Source: Metarhizobium sp017305935 | Lineage (GTDB): Bacteria; Pseudomonadota; Alphaproteobacteria; Rhizobiales; Rhizobiaceae | Reading direction: 5' to 3' | Length of the DNA: 64,000 bases | Assembly: GCF_029601685.1 (NCBI RefSeq) | Contig: NZ_JARRIR010000011.1 | Coordinates: forward strand, 124,001-188,000 | Shown: one piece after another, positions 16,387-25,758 of the stretch | Layout of the letters: every line of letters starts with the position of its first letter | Numbering within the stretch: position 1 is the stretch's first letter | The notes under the pieces: model-generated | Databases searched by the model: none | What the model was told of the DNA's origin: nothing | The model's input: the letters and a program-made list of their open reading frames with translations, nothing else | Translations under genes and position numbers: made by a program

Positions 16387-19044
16387 ATGATTATTCGCGA
16401 TACCAAACTGCACCCGCCTGCGGAGCGTGGTCCCTGGGTTGCGCGCCCGCGGCTTCTGCACCGGCTGCGCGGCAGCGGGGATGCCTCGCTGACGCTGGTC
16501 GGCGCCCCCGCCGGTTTCGGCAAGACCGTGCTGATGGCGCAATGAAGCCGTCGGTTGGCAGAACAGGGCGAAGCCTCCGCCTGGCTGTCGCTCGATTTTC
16601 AGGACAATGACGAAAACGTCTTCGTCGCCCATCTCGAAGCCGCCCTTCGCCCGTGGCTGGCGAGCCGAGGCGTGCTGGTGGAAACGCTGCGCTCCAGCCC
16701 GATCCTGCTCATCGATGCGGTGGTCGCCGAAATCTGCCAGATGACGGCGGCTCTGGCGCAGCCGCTGACCCTGTTCCTCGACGACCTGCATCTCATCGAA
16801 AACCCCGCCGTCATCGGCATCGTTGAGCGGCTGGTGCTGGATGGCCGCATGCATCTGGTCATCGCCACCCGCACCGTGCCGCCGATGTCGCTGGCGCGGC
16901 TGCGGCTGTCCGGGCGCCTGGTGGAAATCGGCGTCGAGGAGCTGCGCTTCGATCGCGGCGATGCCGACCTGTTCCTGACCAACCGGCTGGGCGCCGGTCT
17001 CGCCCCGGATCTGCTCGACCTGATGGTATCGAAGACCGAAGGCTGGGCCGCCGGCCTGCAGCTCGCGACGCTGCAACTGGCCGCCGGCGAAACGCTGGCC
17101 GGCTTTTCCGGGGGCGGACGCGAAGTCACCGAATTCCTGATGCAGGAGGTTTTCGGCGTGCTCGATGCCGGCCTGCAGGATTTCCTGATGCAGACCTCGG
17201 TGCTGGAGCGGTTTTCCGCCGAAAGCTGCGCCACGATCCTGCGCCTTGCCGAGGCCGAGACTATGATTGCTACGGCGGAAGCGCGCCAACTCTTCATCGT
17301 GCGGCTGGACAATGAGGGACGCTGGTATCGCTACCACCATCTCTTCCGCGATTTCCTGCGCCGCCAGTTCGAGAAGCGCAATCCGGCGGCGATCGCGCCG
17401 CTGCATCTGGCCGCCGCCGAATGGTATCTGCGCGAGGAGGTCGCCGCCGAGGCGGTGCGCCACACGCTGGCAGCCGGCGACGATCGCCGCGCCGCCGCCA
17501 TCGTCGAGCGCTGCGCCTTGCCGATGATTGCCGATTGCCGGTTCCGCGATATCGAGGAACTGCTGGCGCAATTGCCGCGCAGGATCGTCAACGAGCGCAT
17601 CCGCCTGCAATTCGCGATCATCTGGATCTCGGTGCATTCCAGCCAGACCCGCCGCGCCACCGCGGCGCTTGCCCGCGCCTATACGCTGCTGGAGGCCGAT
17701 CCGGATCGCGCCGGCGACAGCGGCACCCTGCCCCCGACCTCGATCGCCAACGAGCTAGCGGTGCTCGATGCCGCGGTCGCCAGCACCTGCGAGCGGTTCG
17801 AGGAGGCCCGCGACAAGGCGCGCGCCGCGCTGAAGGCCCTGCCCGTCTCGGCCTGGTTCCTGCGGGCCGTCGCCTACAACATCATCGGTTACAATGATTA
17901 TGCGCTCGGCGACATGCAGGCGGCGCGTTCAGCGGTGACGGCGGCGCTGGCCGCCCATCATCGCTCCGGCAGCATTCTCGGTCTCGTGTTGTGCAATTGC
18001 TATCTCGCCGCCATCGAGCGCAGCGCCGGGAGGCCGGATCTGGCCCGCGACGTGCTGAACGCTGCCATCGCCGCCGCCAGCGAACAGCTCGGCCCCGGCT
18101 CCTATGGCGAAGCGTTGGCCAAGACGATGCTGATGGATATCGCTTACGAGACCGGCGACATCGCCGAGGCGCTGCGGCTGCTGGAGGATATCAGGCCGCT
18201 GATCGAGGGCGCCGTCGTCATCCTGTCGCCGATCGTCAGCGTGCCCGCCTATGCGCGGCTGCTGCATCATCACGGCCGTGGCGAGGATGCGCTGGCCATC
18301 CTCGCCGATGTGGAGGCGACCGCCGACCGCATCTATCTGCGCCTTGCCGCCGTCATTCTGCATGAGCGGGTGCGGCTGCTGCTTTCGGCCGGCCGCATCG
18401 CCGAGGCGCGCTCCTGCATCGACCGTTTTCGCATCGAGCGCGGCGACGCGGCGCCGGCGATCATCCTGGAATTCGCGGTGCTGGCCGAAGCCCGGATCCT
18501 GCTGGCGGAAAAGCGGCTGGCGGAGGCGCGCGTCCTGCTGGAGCGGCTGATCCCGCCGCTGCGCGCCGGCGAGCGCAGCCGCCGGCTGATGGTGGCACTG
18601 CTGCTGTTCGCCCGTTGCTGCACGGGGTCGGAAAGCCGCACGGCGCTGGCCCAGGCCCTGCGCATCGCCTGGCGCGGGCGTTTCCAGCGCCTGCTGCTCG
18701 ACGAGGGACCGAACCTGGCCGCCAGCCTCGCCCCGGCCCTTTCCGATCTCGCCGCCGAAGACCCGGCGATCGCCGAATTCGCCCGCCAATTGCTGGCGGC
18801 GCTTGAGGCAGAGGGCGCCGGCCTTCCCGCCACGGCGAAGGGACCGGCAGACTCCCTGACTCCGCGCGAAATCGAGGTGCTGACGCGCCTCTGCGCCGGC
18901 GCCTCCAACCGCAACCTCGCCGACGACATGGCGCTATCCGAACCGACCGTCAAATGGCACCTGAAGAACATTTTTGGAAAGCTCGGCGTTTCCAACCGGG
19001 TCCAGGCGGTGCGCAAGGCTCAAGAGGTCGGGCTGGTGGAGTAG
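16387..19044 (+). pseudogene. MalT/LuxR-type STAND ATPase regulator interrupted by an in-frame TGA
   Basis: The frame from ATG 16387 to the stop at 19044 is 886 codons, the length expected for a large LuxR (LAL/MalT) regulator. The first 52 codons include the Walker A motif GAPAGFGKT and end LMAQ; codon 53 (16543-16545) is TGA, where relatives usually have Trp. After it the frame is intact: Walker B LFLDDLHLIE, a winged-helix part, a helical-repeat sensor region, and a C-terminal LuxR helix-turn-helix (LTPREIEVLTRLCAGASN, then LSEPTVKWHLKNIFGKLGVSNR). Restart at TTG 16555 would lack the P-loop. Either a recent nonsense mutation or a sequence error. No frameshifts accompany it. Confidence 0.85.
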
Positions 19045-19090
19045 AGCACTTCCCCGAGAAGCGGATACCGATTTTCCGTTCGGGCGCCTC
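19042..19090. repeat. Possible rhizobial extragenic repeat
   Basis: The sequence starting at the LuxR-type stop, TAGAGCACTTCCCCGAGAAG and onward to about 19090, resembles the short dispersed TAGAGCA-type elements common between Rhizobiales genes. This is from memory of such elements; no second copy of the same form is in the window apart from the looser match at 22629-22674. Confidence 0.3.
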
Positions 19091-19229
19091 AGTTGACGCC
19101 CGTGATCATCGAGATAATACCGGCCTCGGCGGCATTGCGGATGCCGATCTGCTTGCCGGGATGCAGGAAGCAGCGGCGGTCGGCTCGCCGAGCAATATCA
19201 GCTTCTTGGCCATGGGAATCTAGCAACGA

Positions 19230-19870
19230 TCCTGCCGGGCGACTTCGAGGATTGGGAAGCGTCCGGAGCCACCGGGGGTAACTGAGCCGCCTTGCGCCCC
19301 ATTACGAGGCCGTCGAAAGCCGCGTCTTGGCGGATGGCGGCATCGAAGGAAACGGCCCGCTTTTCGTCAGTAATTACGCAACGATATTCATCCGTCCGAC
19401 CGGCATTACCTTGTCGTGGCAAAGGAGCTGGGCCTGCCGGTCACGGAGGATTGCAACCGCGCTCACCCGAAGGCGTACGCATTATCGGATCACTGCAAAG
19501 AATGGGAAAGATGGTCTGCCACCGATGCCTTCTTGAAACCTACGCTGTCGCGCAACAACGTCACGCTGCTCAAGAACTGCATTGTCGAGAGCATCGTCAT
19601 GGAAGGCCGTAGCGCTGTCGACGCCGGGTCATCTCGGCATCAATTCCTATTACAAGGCCATCAACCCACCTTGAACTCCATGCTGTCGCCATGGTCGGGC
19701 AAGGCTCTTCACGGTGCACTATTTGCTGACCCACCGCGGACCTTTGCGTCTCAGCCTCACTCAATGCGGCAGCTTCTTGCGGTCGCGGGACGGGCTCGAC
19801 CGGCCGGATCAGCAGCGTTACCTGAACCCGGTCACCAATACGACCACTCCAGCCGACAAGCGGCCGATGT
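19230..19870 (+). pseudogene. GMC-family oxidoreductase remnant (choline-dehydrogenase-like)
   Basis: Pieces of a GMC flavoprotein are recognisable in order but in different frames. GDFEDWEASGATG is at about 19238, HYEAVESRVLADGG and GNGPLFVSNYA at about 19292-19380, AKELGLPVTEDCN at 19419-19457, SATDAFLKPTLSRNNVTLL with VESIVMEGRSAVD at about 19515-19620, and HYLLTHRGPLRLSLTQCGSF with LDRPDQQRYLNPVTNTTTP at about 19717-19855. The FAD-binding N-terminus and the catalytic C-terminal His block are missing, and there are several stops and frameshifts. It is a clear decayed gene; the former substrate is unknown. Confidence 0.75.
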
Positions 19871-20172
19871 CGGCGTCGTATCCGCCGCTCGCTGCGTTAG
19901 GCCACACGGGTCCATCGAGGCGATACGCTGCCCGTGTGTTTGACATTGCCGCTGATGACGACCAGGGTCGCTGGCATGATATTGCAGCAAGTCACGATGG
20001 TGTCATCTTCGGCCGCTGGCATCAGCGCGTAATCCAGGCCAGAATGGCCGTCTGCAGGAGGTCGCATTGAGTTTGGAGGCGGTTCGGCAGGACTGCTCGA
20101 TGATGCCTCGGCTAGTCCCCATGAGCGTTTCACCGCTTGGATACGATGTCCTTCCGCTCCTGACGGCCATGT
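19871..20172. other. Non-coding stretch between GMC remnant and C45 hydrolase gene
   Basis: About 300 bases with only short open frames on both strands and no homology that I recognise. It probably contains further decayed sequence from the GMC gene or a neighbour. Confidence 0.4.
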
Positions 20173-21204
20173 TCAACTCGGCGTCAACGTCCCATCCATC
20201 ATAAAGCGCGGCGCATTGCCAGCTTGATCATAAACCTGCCAAGCGACCGAACGTGCGCCGATTCGGAAAACCGCCGTGGCAAGCGTATTTTCATGATCGG
20301 GGTCGTCGGACTGGGTGCGATGGATCGGAAGTGCCGATACGCCTTTGTCCCAAAGAATATCGAGCGGGTTGAGGGAACCATCGACCATGAGCCCCTCGCC
20401 TCGCTGCTGGCGCGAGCGGGAGGAACCGGTGATGACCTGCCGCTCTCCTTTCGTGCTGTCGTGGATCAAATGGTTGGCATGGCATTGCGGACGCTCGACA
20501 ACGGCCACGCTACAGGTCGTGTGGGTATATTCGATGCTGAGCAGGCGCGGATCGCCCTGCTGGGCGAGCGTCATGTGGAAGGCGCCTGCGCGCTCGGCGC
20601 TCTTGAGGAGACCAACGGCCGCGTCAAGCGAGGCGCTGTCGAGCAGCGCCCGGCCCAGGATCATGCGCGGCAAACCGGCGCCGACGCAGCGCGAGCGGAT
20701 ATTGTTGACGGTCTGGACGAGACCCGCCTCGGTGACGGCGAAGGTGTGGCCAGGGATCGAGGCGGGATAGACGAACCCGGTGAACGCCCGGCCGCTTTCG
20801 GGGCGGACATGGGCAAGCGCGCAATGACCGCGAAATCCGGGATCGCCATCCTCGTTATGGGCAAGGACCGGTTCCCGGCCGGGGATCTGGACCGTCGTGC
20901 AGCCATCAGGTGCGAAGGCCCAGACATCGCCACGGCAGTTCCAGAGGAAGACGTCGTCGAATGGCAGATCGAGACCAGCGGCAAGGCCTTGCAGTTCCGC
21001 CCAGTGGAACGGGAAACGCGCCTCCACCAGCCCGCGCATGGCCGCAACGCGCGGATCGTCGCGCCAGGCCATGACGGAGGTCCAGGCGTGACCGAGGACG
21101 AGATGGCGATGGGCGATCTCCCGGCCAAAACGGCCGAGCTGGACGCCGACGTCGTGTGGTGAACCTGCAACTTCGATGAAACCGAGCCGGTTGTCAGTGG
21201 ACAT
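20173..21204 (-). CDS. C45-family Ntn hydrolase (acyl-CoA:6-APA acyltransferase-like amidase)
   Basis: 343 residues. The fold resembles isopenicillin-N acyltransferase and related N-terminal-nucleophile amidases. The DGCTTVQIPGREPVLAHNED block places a candidate nucleophile Cys at residue 102 after a removable pro-peptide, followed by the conserved HNEDGDP loop, then GHTFAVTEAGLVQTVNNIR. Such enzymes hydrolyse or transfer N-acyl groups on amino acids or amides. There is no signal peptide, so it acts in the cytosol. The ATG overlaps the end of the ABC ATPase gene by 11 bp, making it the last gene of the RpiR-aminotransferase-ABC operon and suggesting that it deacylates the imported compound. 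Self-processing is family knowledge, not visible here. Confidence 0.85.
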   Translation of the reverse strand: MSTDNRLGFIEVAGSPHDVGVQLGRFGREIAHRHLVLGHAWTSVMAWRDDPRVAAMRGLVEARFPFHWAELQGLAAGLDLPFDDVFLWNCRGDVWAFAPDGCTTVQIPGREPVLAHNEDGDPGFRGHCALAHVRPESGRAFTGFVYPASIPGHTFAVTEAGLVQTVNNIRSRCVGAGLPRMILGRALLDSASLDAAVGLLKSAERAGAFHMTLAQQGDPRLLSIEYTHTTCSVAVVERPQCHANHLIHDSTKGERQVITGSSRSRQQRGEGLMVDGSLNPLDILWDKGVSALPIHRTQSDDPDHENTLATAVFRIGARSVAWQVYDQAGNAPRFMMDGTLTPS

Positions 21205-21922
21205 GCTGCAAGAACTCCCGCAGGCGTGGATTTTCCGGGTTGGCGAGCAGAGCGGCAGGATTGCCGTCGACGGAGATTTTTCCGTCCTCCATGAAGATCA
21301 GCCGCGTGCCGACCTGGCGGGCGAAAGCCATCTCGTGCGTGACCACGATCATCGTCATGCCTTCCTCGGCAAGCGACTGCATGACGCGCAGGACCTCGTG
21401 GCGAAGCTCCGGATCGAGCGCCGATGTCGGCTCATCGAACAGCATCAGCTTCGGCTTGACGGCCAGTGCCCGGGCGATCGCCACACGCTGCTGCTGCCCA
21501 CCCGACAGCTCGGACGGATAATGATGGCCGCGCTCGGCAAGCCCGACTTTCGCAAGAAGCGCCTTGGCCTGCTCTTGCGCATCGGCGCGGCCGACGCCAC
21601 GCACGCGGCGGGGACCGAAGGCGACATTTTCCAGCGCGGTCATTTGCGGGAAAAGATTGAACTGCTGGAAGACCATGCCGGCCTCCTGGCGGATCATCCG
21701 CACCTGCGAGCGGCCGGCCTTGACGCTGATATTGTCGACGACGAGATCGCCGCCGTTGATCTCCTCCAGCGCGTTGATGCAACGCAGCAGCGTCGACTTG
21801 CCGGAACCGGACGGGCCGATCAGCACGACCACCTCGCCCTTGTCGATATTGAGATCGACCTCCCGCAGCACCACGACGGAGCCGAAGGTTTTCGTGACGT
21901 TTCGAAATTCCACGATGCTCAT
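21194..21922 (-). CDS. Amino-acid ABC transporter ATP-binding protein (GlnQ/HisP type)
   Basis: 242 residues, standard for polar-amino-acid ATPases. Walker A GPSGSGKST, Q-loop (VFQQFNLFP), signature LSGGQQQR, Walker B LMLFDEPTSALD and switch His in VVTHEM are all present. The ATG overlaps the permease stop (21919-21922), so the genes are coupled. It energises uptake through the adjacent permease. Confidence 0.95.
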   Translation of the reverse strand: MSIVEFRNVTKTFGSVVVLREVDLNIDKGEVVVLIGPSGSGKSTLLRCINALEEINGGDLVVDNISVKAGRSQVRMIRQEAGMVFQQFNLFPQMTALENVAFGPRRVRGVGRADAQEQAKALLAKVGLAERGHHYPSELSGGQQQRVAIARALAVKPKLMLFDEPTSALDPELRHEVLRVMQSLAEEGMTMIVVTHEMAFARQVGTRLIFMEDGKISVDGNPAALLANPENPRLREFLQHVH

Positions 21923-22575
21923 AGGATCCGCATCCTCTTTTCGGTAACGCGCAGGATCAGCGTCAGGGTTCCGGTCATCAACAGGTAGAGGATCGCCACG
22001 GCACTCCAGATCTCGACGGCGCGAAAGTTGGCGGCCATGATCTCCTGGCCCTGGCGGGTGAGCTCTCCGACGCCGATGACGATGAACAGCGAGGTATCCT
22101 TGAGGCTGACGATGAACTGGTTGCCGAGCGGCGGGATCATGCGCCGGAAGGCGACCGGGCCGATGATATAGACCAGCACCTTCCACATCGGCAGGCCGAG
22201 CGCGAGGCCCGCTTCCTTCAGTCCCTTATGCACGGAGAGGAAGGAGCCGCGCACGATCTCGGCGATATAGGCACCGGCATTGACGACAATGGCGGTGACG
22301 GCCGCGGTCATCGGGTTGACGCGGACATCTGCCAGCACCGGCAGCGCGAAATAGATGAACATCACCTGCACGACGATCGGCGTGCCGCGGATCAGCTCGA
22401 TATAGACGAAGGCGATGGCGTTGAGCAGCTTGTTGCCATAGGCGCGCATCAGACCCGTTACGAAGCCGACGATAAGGCCGCCCACGAGGCCGGCAAGGGT
22501 GATGAGGATGGTAAGGCGGGCGCCGCTCAACAGAGCAGGCATGGCCTCGCCGACGACGGACCAGTCGAATTCCAT
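21919..22575 (-). CDS. Amino-acid ABC transporter permease (HisM/GlnP type)
   Basis: 218 residues with five hydrophobic segments. The EAA loop contains SVHKGLKEAGLALGLPMWKV and the N-terminal IELIRGTPIVVQVMF motif is typical of PAAT permeases. Only one permease gene is present, so it should work as a homodimer. It lies 113 nt after the binding-protein gene, separated by a hairpin. Confidence 0.95.
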   Translation of the reverse strand: MEFDWSVVGEAMPALLSGARLTILITLAGLVGGLIVGFVTGLMRAYGNKLLNAIAFVYIELIRGTPIVVQVMFIYFALPVLADVRVNPMTAAVTAIVVNAGAYIAEIVRGSFLSVHKGLKEAGLALGLPMWKVLVYIIGPVAFRRMIPPLGNQFIVSLKDTSLFIVIGVGELTRQGQEIMAANFRAVEIWSAVAILYLLMTGTLTLILRVTEKRMRIL

Positions 22576-22630
22576 GGATTGGCTCTCCGGCTTGGGGGAG
22601 CGCGCCGCATGAGCCGGCGCGCCCGGCTAG

Positions 22631-22674
22631 AGCATGATCCGACCGGAGTGAACGAGGATCGGCGGGATCATGCT
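22631..22674. repeat. Inverted repeat between binding-protein and permease genes
   Basis: AGCATGATCC (22631-22640) and GGATCATGCT (22665-22674) form a perfect 10-bp stem; the 24-nt loop can pair further inside (CCGACC/GGATCGG-like). The TAGAGCATGAT start resembles common Rhizobiales intergenic palindromes. Its position after the solute-binding gene suggests that it protects that transcript end, raising binding-protein output relative to the membrane parts (inference). Confidence 0.6.
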
Positions 22675-22688
22675 GCAAGGAGCAAGCG

Positions 22689-23429
22689 TCAGAGCTTCGG
22701 CTCGGTCCCGAACCACTTCTTGTAGATCTCGGTGTAGCGGCCGTCCTTCTTCATGTTGGCCAGTGCAGTATTGACCTTGGCAACCAGTTCGCTGCCCTTC
22801 GGGAAGCCGATGCCGTATTGATGCGCCATCATCTGCTCGCCGACGGCCTTCACCTTGCCGCCGCCGGCGGTCTTGATGTAGTAGAGCACGTTCGGCGTAT
22901 CGTGCATGGCGGCGTCGACGCGGCCGGTCTGAAGCTCCAGATAGGCGTTGTCGATGTTCGGGAACTGGCGCAGCTCCGTCTCCTTGAAGTGCTCCTTGGC
23001 ATAATCCGTGGCGGACGTGCCGGTCTTGGTCGCCAGGATCTTGCCCTTGAGGTCGTCCGCGCCCTTGATGGCGCTGTCGGCGGGCACCATCAGCAGGAAG
23101 CCGCTGTCATAGTAGCCGTCGGAGAAATCGATGGCCTTCTTGCGCTCGTCCTTGATCGTGATGCCGGCCAGCGCCACATCCACCTGCTTGGTCTGAAGCG
23201 CAGGAATGATGCCGTTGAAATCCATCGGCTGCAGCGTGTAGGTGACGCCGATTTCCTTGGCGATGGCATCCCACATGTCGATGTCGAAGCCGACATATTT
23301 GTCGCCTTCCTTGAACTCGAAGGGCACGAAGGCCGTATCGGTGGCGACCACCAGATCCGCGGCGCGCGCGCCCTGGGAGAAGACGAGCGCCGATGCGAAG
23401 GCGGCAAACAGAATAGAACGCAGTTTCAT
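22689..23429 (-). CDS. Amino-acid ABC transporter periplasmic binding protein (PAAT, GlnH-like)
   Basis: 246 residues with a signal peptide (MKLRSILFAAFASALVFSQG then ARAAD). The mature protein opens LVVATDTAFVPFEFKEGDKY and has GFDIDMWDAIAKEIG and FNGIIPALQTKQVDV, the family-3 binding-protein signature region. The start has GGGG 8 nt upstream. It supplies an unknown amino-acid-like ligand to the following permease and ATPase. It starts 20 nt after the aminotransferase stop, in the same operon. Confidence 0.95.
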   Translation of the reverse strand: MKLRSILFAAFASALVFSQGARAADLVVATDTAFVPFEFKEGDKYVGFDIDMWDAIAKEIGVTYTLQPMDFNGIIPALQTKQVDVALAGITIKDERKKAIDFSDGYYDSGFLLMVPADSAIKGADDLKGKILATKTGTSATDYAKEHFKETELRQFPNIDNAYLELQTGRVDAAMHDTPNVLYYIKTAGGGKVKAVGEQMMAHQYGIGFPKGSELVAKVNTALANMKKDGRYTEIYKKWFGTEPKL

Positions 23430-23449
23430 AGTAGTTCCCCTTTTCCTGG

Positions 23450-24787
23450 TTATGCGTGTGGGAGAGCGTTTATGGCGGCATCGATCGCGTCGCCCAGCCT
23501 CTCGACGATGCGGGTGATATCGGCGCGGTCGACGATGAAGGGCGGGGCGAGCAGCACATGGTCGCCGAGGCGGCCGTCTATGGTGCCGCCCATCGGATAG
23601 ACCATCAGCCCGCGCGCCATCGCTTCCCTCTTGACGAGAGCATTCAGCCTGAGTTTCGGATCGAAGGGCTGCTTGCTCGCGCGGTCTGCGACAAGCTCGA
23701 CGCCGCGAAACAGGCCGCGCCCGCGAATATCCCCGACATGATGGTGATTGCCGAGGCGGTCGGTGAGCTGGCTCTCCAGCTCCGCGCCCATGGCCACGAC
23801 ATTGGCGAGCAGGTTTTCCTGGCGAATGACATGCTGCACGGCAAGGCCGGCAGCCGCCGCCATCGGATGGGCCATATAGGTGTGGCCGTGCTGAAAGAAG
23901 CCGGAGCCGTTTGCGAAAGCGTCGAAGATCCGGTCCGAAAGCAGCACCGCGCCGACCGGCTGGTAGCCGCCGCCAAGCCCCTTGGCGATGGTCATCAGGT
24001 CGGGTGCGACGCCGTCCTGCTCGCAGGCATGCAACGTGCCGGTGCGGCCCATGCCGCACATCACCTCGTCGAGGATCAGCAGCACGCCGTAGCGGTCGCA
24101 GATGGCGCGGATGCGCTTCAGATAATCGGCGACGGGCGGCACGGCGCCCGACGTGGCGCCCACCACCGTCTCGGCGACGAAGGCGATGACCTCGTCCGCG
24201 CCGAGTTCGAGGATCTTGTCCTCCAGTTGCTGCGCGGCGCGGGCGGCATAAGCCTCGTCGCTCTCGCCGGGCTCCTGCAGACGATAGGCGTAGCAGGGAT
24301 CGATATGATGGGTTTCGATGAGCAGCGGCTTGAACTGGGCCCGCCGCCATTCGTTGCCGCCGGCGGCGAGCGCGCCAAGGGTATTGCCGTGATAGCTCTG
24401 CCGGCGCGCGATGATGTGGCGGCGCTGCGGCTCGCCCTTCTCGACAAAATACTGCCGCGCCATCTTGAGCGCCGCCTCGACGGCCTCGGAACCGCCGCTG
24501 ACCAGATAGACGTGACCGAGTCCTTCCGGCGCGCCCTCGACAAGGAGATCGGCGAGGTCCTCGGCGGCCTGCGAGGTGAAGAAGCCGGTATGGGCATAGG
24601 CGAGCCGGTCGAGCTGCTCGTGCAGGGCGGCGATGACGGCGGGATGGGAGTGGCCGAGGCAGGAGACCGCCGCGCCGCCGGAGGCATCGATATAGGCCTT
24701 GCCCTCGGCATCGAAGAGTTCGATGCCCTTTCCACCGACAGCGACCGGCAGGCGGGAGTGGATGGCGCGATGCAGAAGATGGGTCAC
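23450..24787 (-). CDS. Class III (omega) PLP-dependent aminotransferase
   Basis: 445 residues. The conserved blocks are FDAEGKAYIDASGGAAVSCL, SGGSEAVEAALKMARQY, RRQSYHGNTLGALA, LILDEVMCGMGRTG and TIAKGLGGGYQP with the PLP lysine. Class III enzymes transfer amino groups not adjacent to a carboxylate, including beta-amino acids. The start is GTG at 24787, giving MTHLLHRAIHSRLP, overlapping the RpiR stop by 3 bp. Context (BKACE, ABC uptake, Ntn amidase) suggests that it converts a beta-amino acid to a beta-keto acid; the exact substrate is inference. Confidence 0.93.
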   Translation of the reverse strand: MTHLLHRAIHSRLPVAVGGKGIELFDAEGKAYIDASGGAAVSCLGHSHPAVIAALHEQLDRLAYAHTGFFTSQAAEDLADLLVEGAPEGLGHVYLVSGGSEAVEAALKMARQYFVEKGEPQRRHIIARRQSYHGNTLGALAAGGNEWRRAQFKPLLIETHHIDPCYAYRLQEPGESDEAYAARAAQQLEDKILELGADEVIAFVAETVVGATSGAVPPVADYLKRIRAICDRYGVLLILDEVMCGMGRTGTLHACEQDGVAPDLMTIAKGLGGGYQPVGAVLLSDRIFDAFANGSGFFQHGHTYMAHPMAAAAGLAVQHVIRQENLLANVVAMGAELESQLTDRLGNHHHVGDIRGRGLFRGVELVADRASKQPFDPKLRLNALVKREAMARGLMVYPMGGTIDGRLGDHVLLAPPFIVDRADITRIVERLGDAIDAAINALPHA

Positions 24788-25668
24788 GGACGCTTCATCC
24801 TTGTCTTGAGATGGGTATTGAGGGCGGCGGACTGGCGATCGACGCCGGCGAGAGCCGCGCTCGCCGCATCGCCCACCTGCCCGGCGACCAGTGCGCCCAG
24901 TGCCTCCGCGATGACGAAGGCCGGCGACATGGTGTGGAGAAACGAGGGGCTTTCGGTCGGCACGACGACGGTGCAGGCGGCAAGCTGCGCAAGCGGAGCG
25001 ACGGGGCTGTCGGTGATCGCGACGAGCGGGATCCCACCCTCGACGGCATAGTCGGCGATCTCGATCGTCTGGCGCGTATAGGGCAGCACGCTGACGGCGA
25101 CCATCACATCGTCGCGGCCGGCGCTGCCGAGCGCATCGGCGCCGATGCCGCCGACGGCGTCCAGCATGATCGAATGCTTGCCGGCGAGCGAGAGGATATA
25201 ATGCAGGTGCCAGGCCGGCGAATGGCTGGAACGCAGGCCGAGGCAATAGACCCGCCGCGCCGCGCTCAGCCGCCGGGCCGCTTCGGCCAGCGTATCGAGG
25301 GCGGCGGGCTGCGACAGTTGCGCAATCTGTGCTGCGATCCCGCCCAGCATGTCGGCCGCCAGCGCTTGGTCGCCCTTGAGCTTCTGGCTTTTCGCCTGCA
25401 CTCCGACACGGCCGGCAAAGCCCGTCACCTCGCCCCGCATCGCGTCGGCATATTGCTGGCGGATATCCTCGTAGCCTGTAAGGCCAAGATGCTTGGCAAG
25501 CCGGGTCATGGTCGCGGGCTGGACGCCGGCATGTCGCGCCTGCTCGCGCATGGAAAGCAATGCAACGTCGCGCGGCTGGTTCAGGATATAGCGCGCGGCG
25601 GCCTGGAGCTGATCCGACATCGTGTCGAATGCCTTGATGATCGTGTCTGCGAGAGGGCCGGTTTGCAT
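24784..25668 (-). CDS. RpiR/MurR-family regulator (HTH_6 plus SIS domain)
   Basis: 294 residues. The N-terminal helix-turn-helix (about 15-85: ILNQPRDVALLSMREQARHA, then GVQPATMTRLAKHLGLTGYE) is followed by a SIS domain (about 125-260: RVYCLGLRSSHSPAWHLHY; SVLPYTRQTIEIADYAVEGG; AITDSPVAPLAQLA). SIS domains usually sense sugar phosphates, but related regulators sit beside amino-compound genes. First gene of the six-gene minus-strand operon and divergent from BKACE, so it probably controls both directions. Confidence 0.92.
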   Translation of the reverse strand: MQTGPLADTIIKAFDTMSDQLQAAARYILNQPRDVALLSMREQARHAGVQPATMTRLAKHLGLTGYEDIRQQYADAMRGEVTGFAGRVGVQAKSQKLKGDQALAADMLGGIAAQIAQLSQPAALDTLAEAARRLSAARRVYCLGLRSSHSPAWHLHYILSLAGKHSIMLDAVGGIGADALGSAGRDDVMVAVSVLPYTRQTIEIADYAVEGGIPLVAITDSPVAPLAQLAACTVVVPTESPSFLHTMSPAFVIAEALGALVAGQVGDAASAALAGVDRQSAALNTHLKTRMKRP

Positions 25669-25696
25669 AGGATTCGATTACACCCTTCATTGGTAG

Positions 25697-25745
25697 TTTG
25701 CAACATATGTTTCATTGATATAATAATATGATCCGTATGAATCAT
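25697..25745 (+). promoter_or_regulatory. Promoter/operator region for the BKACE gene and the divergent RpiR operon
   Basis: In the 90-nt AT-rich gap, TTTGCA (25697-25702) and a perfect TATAAT (25719-25724) are 16 nt apart, in plus orientation toward the BKACE gene. An inverted repeat ATGAT-N8-ATCAT (25728-25745) overlaps the expected start of transcription, a good place for RpiR repression. Confidence 0.5.
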
Positions 25746-25758
25746 CGAGGATCGACGG

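Noticed and set aside
19897..20133. 78-codon minus-strand frame downstream of the GMC remnant
   Set aside because: No ribosome site, no recognised motif, and it lies in decayed sequence.
22689..24350. One long minus-strand frame spanning the binding protein and more
   Set aside because: The 5' part reads as Arg/Ala-rich shadow of the aminotransferase. The real binding protein starts at 23429 with a signal peptide and ribosome site.
23450..25690. 746-codon frame that could suggest an RpiR-aminotransferase fusion
   Set aside because: The upstream third is the wrong frame of the RpiR gene. The aminotransferase motifs begin after GTG 24787, which overlaps the RpiR stop.
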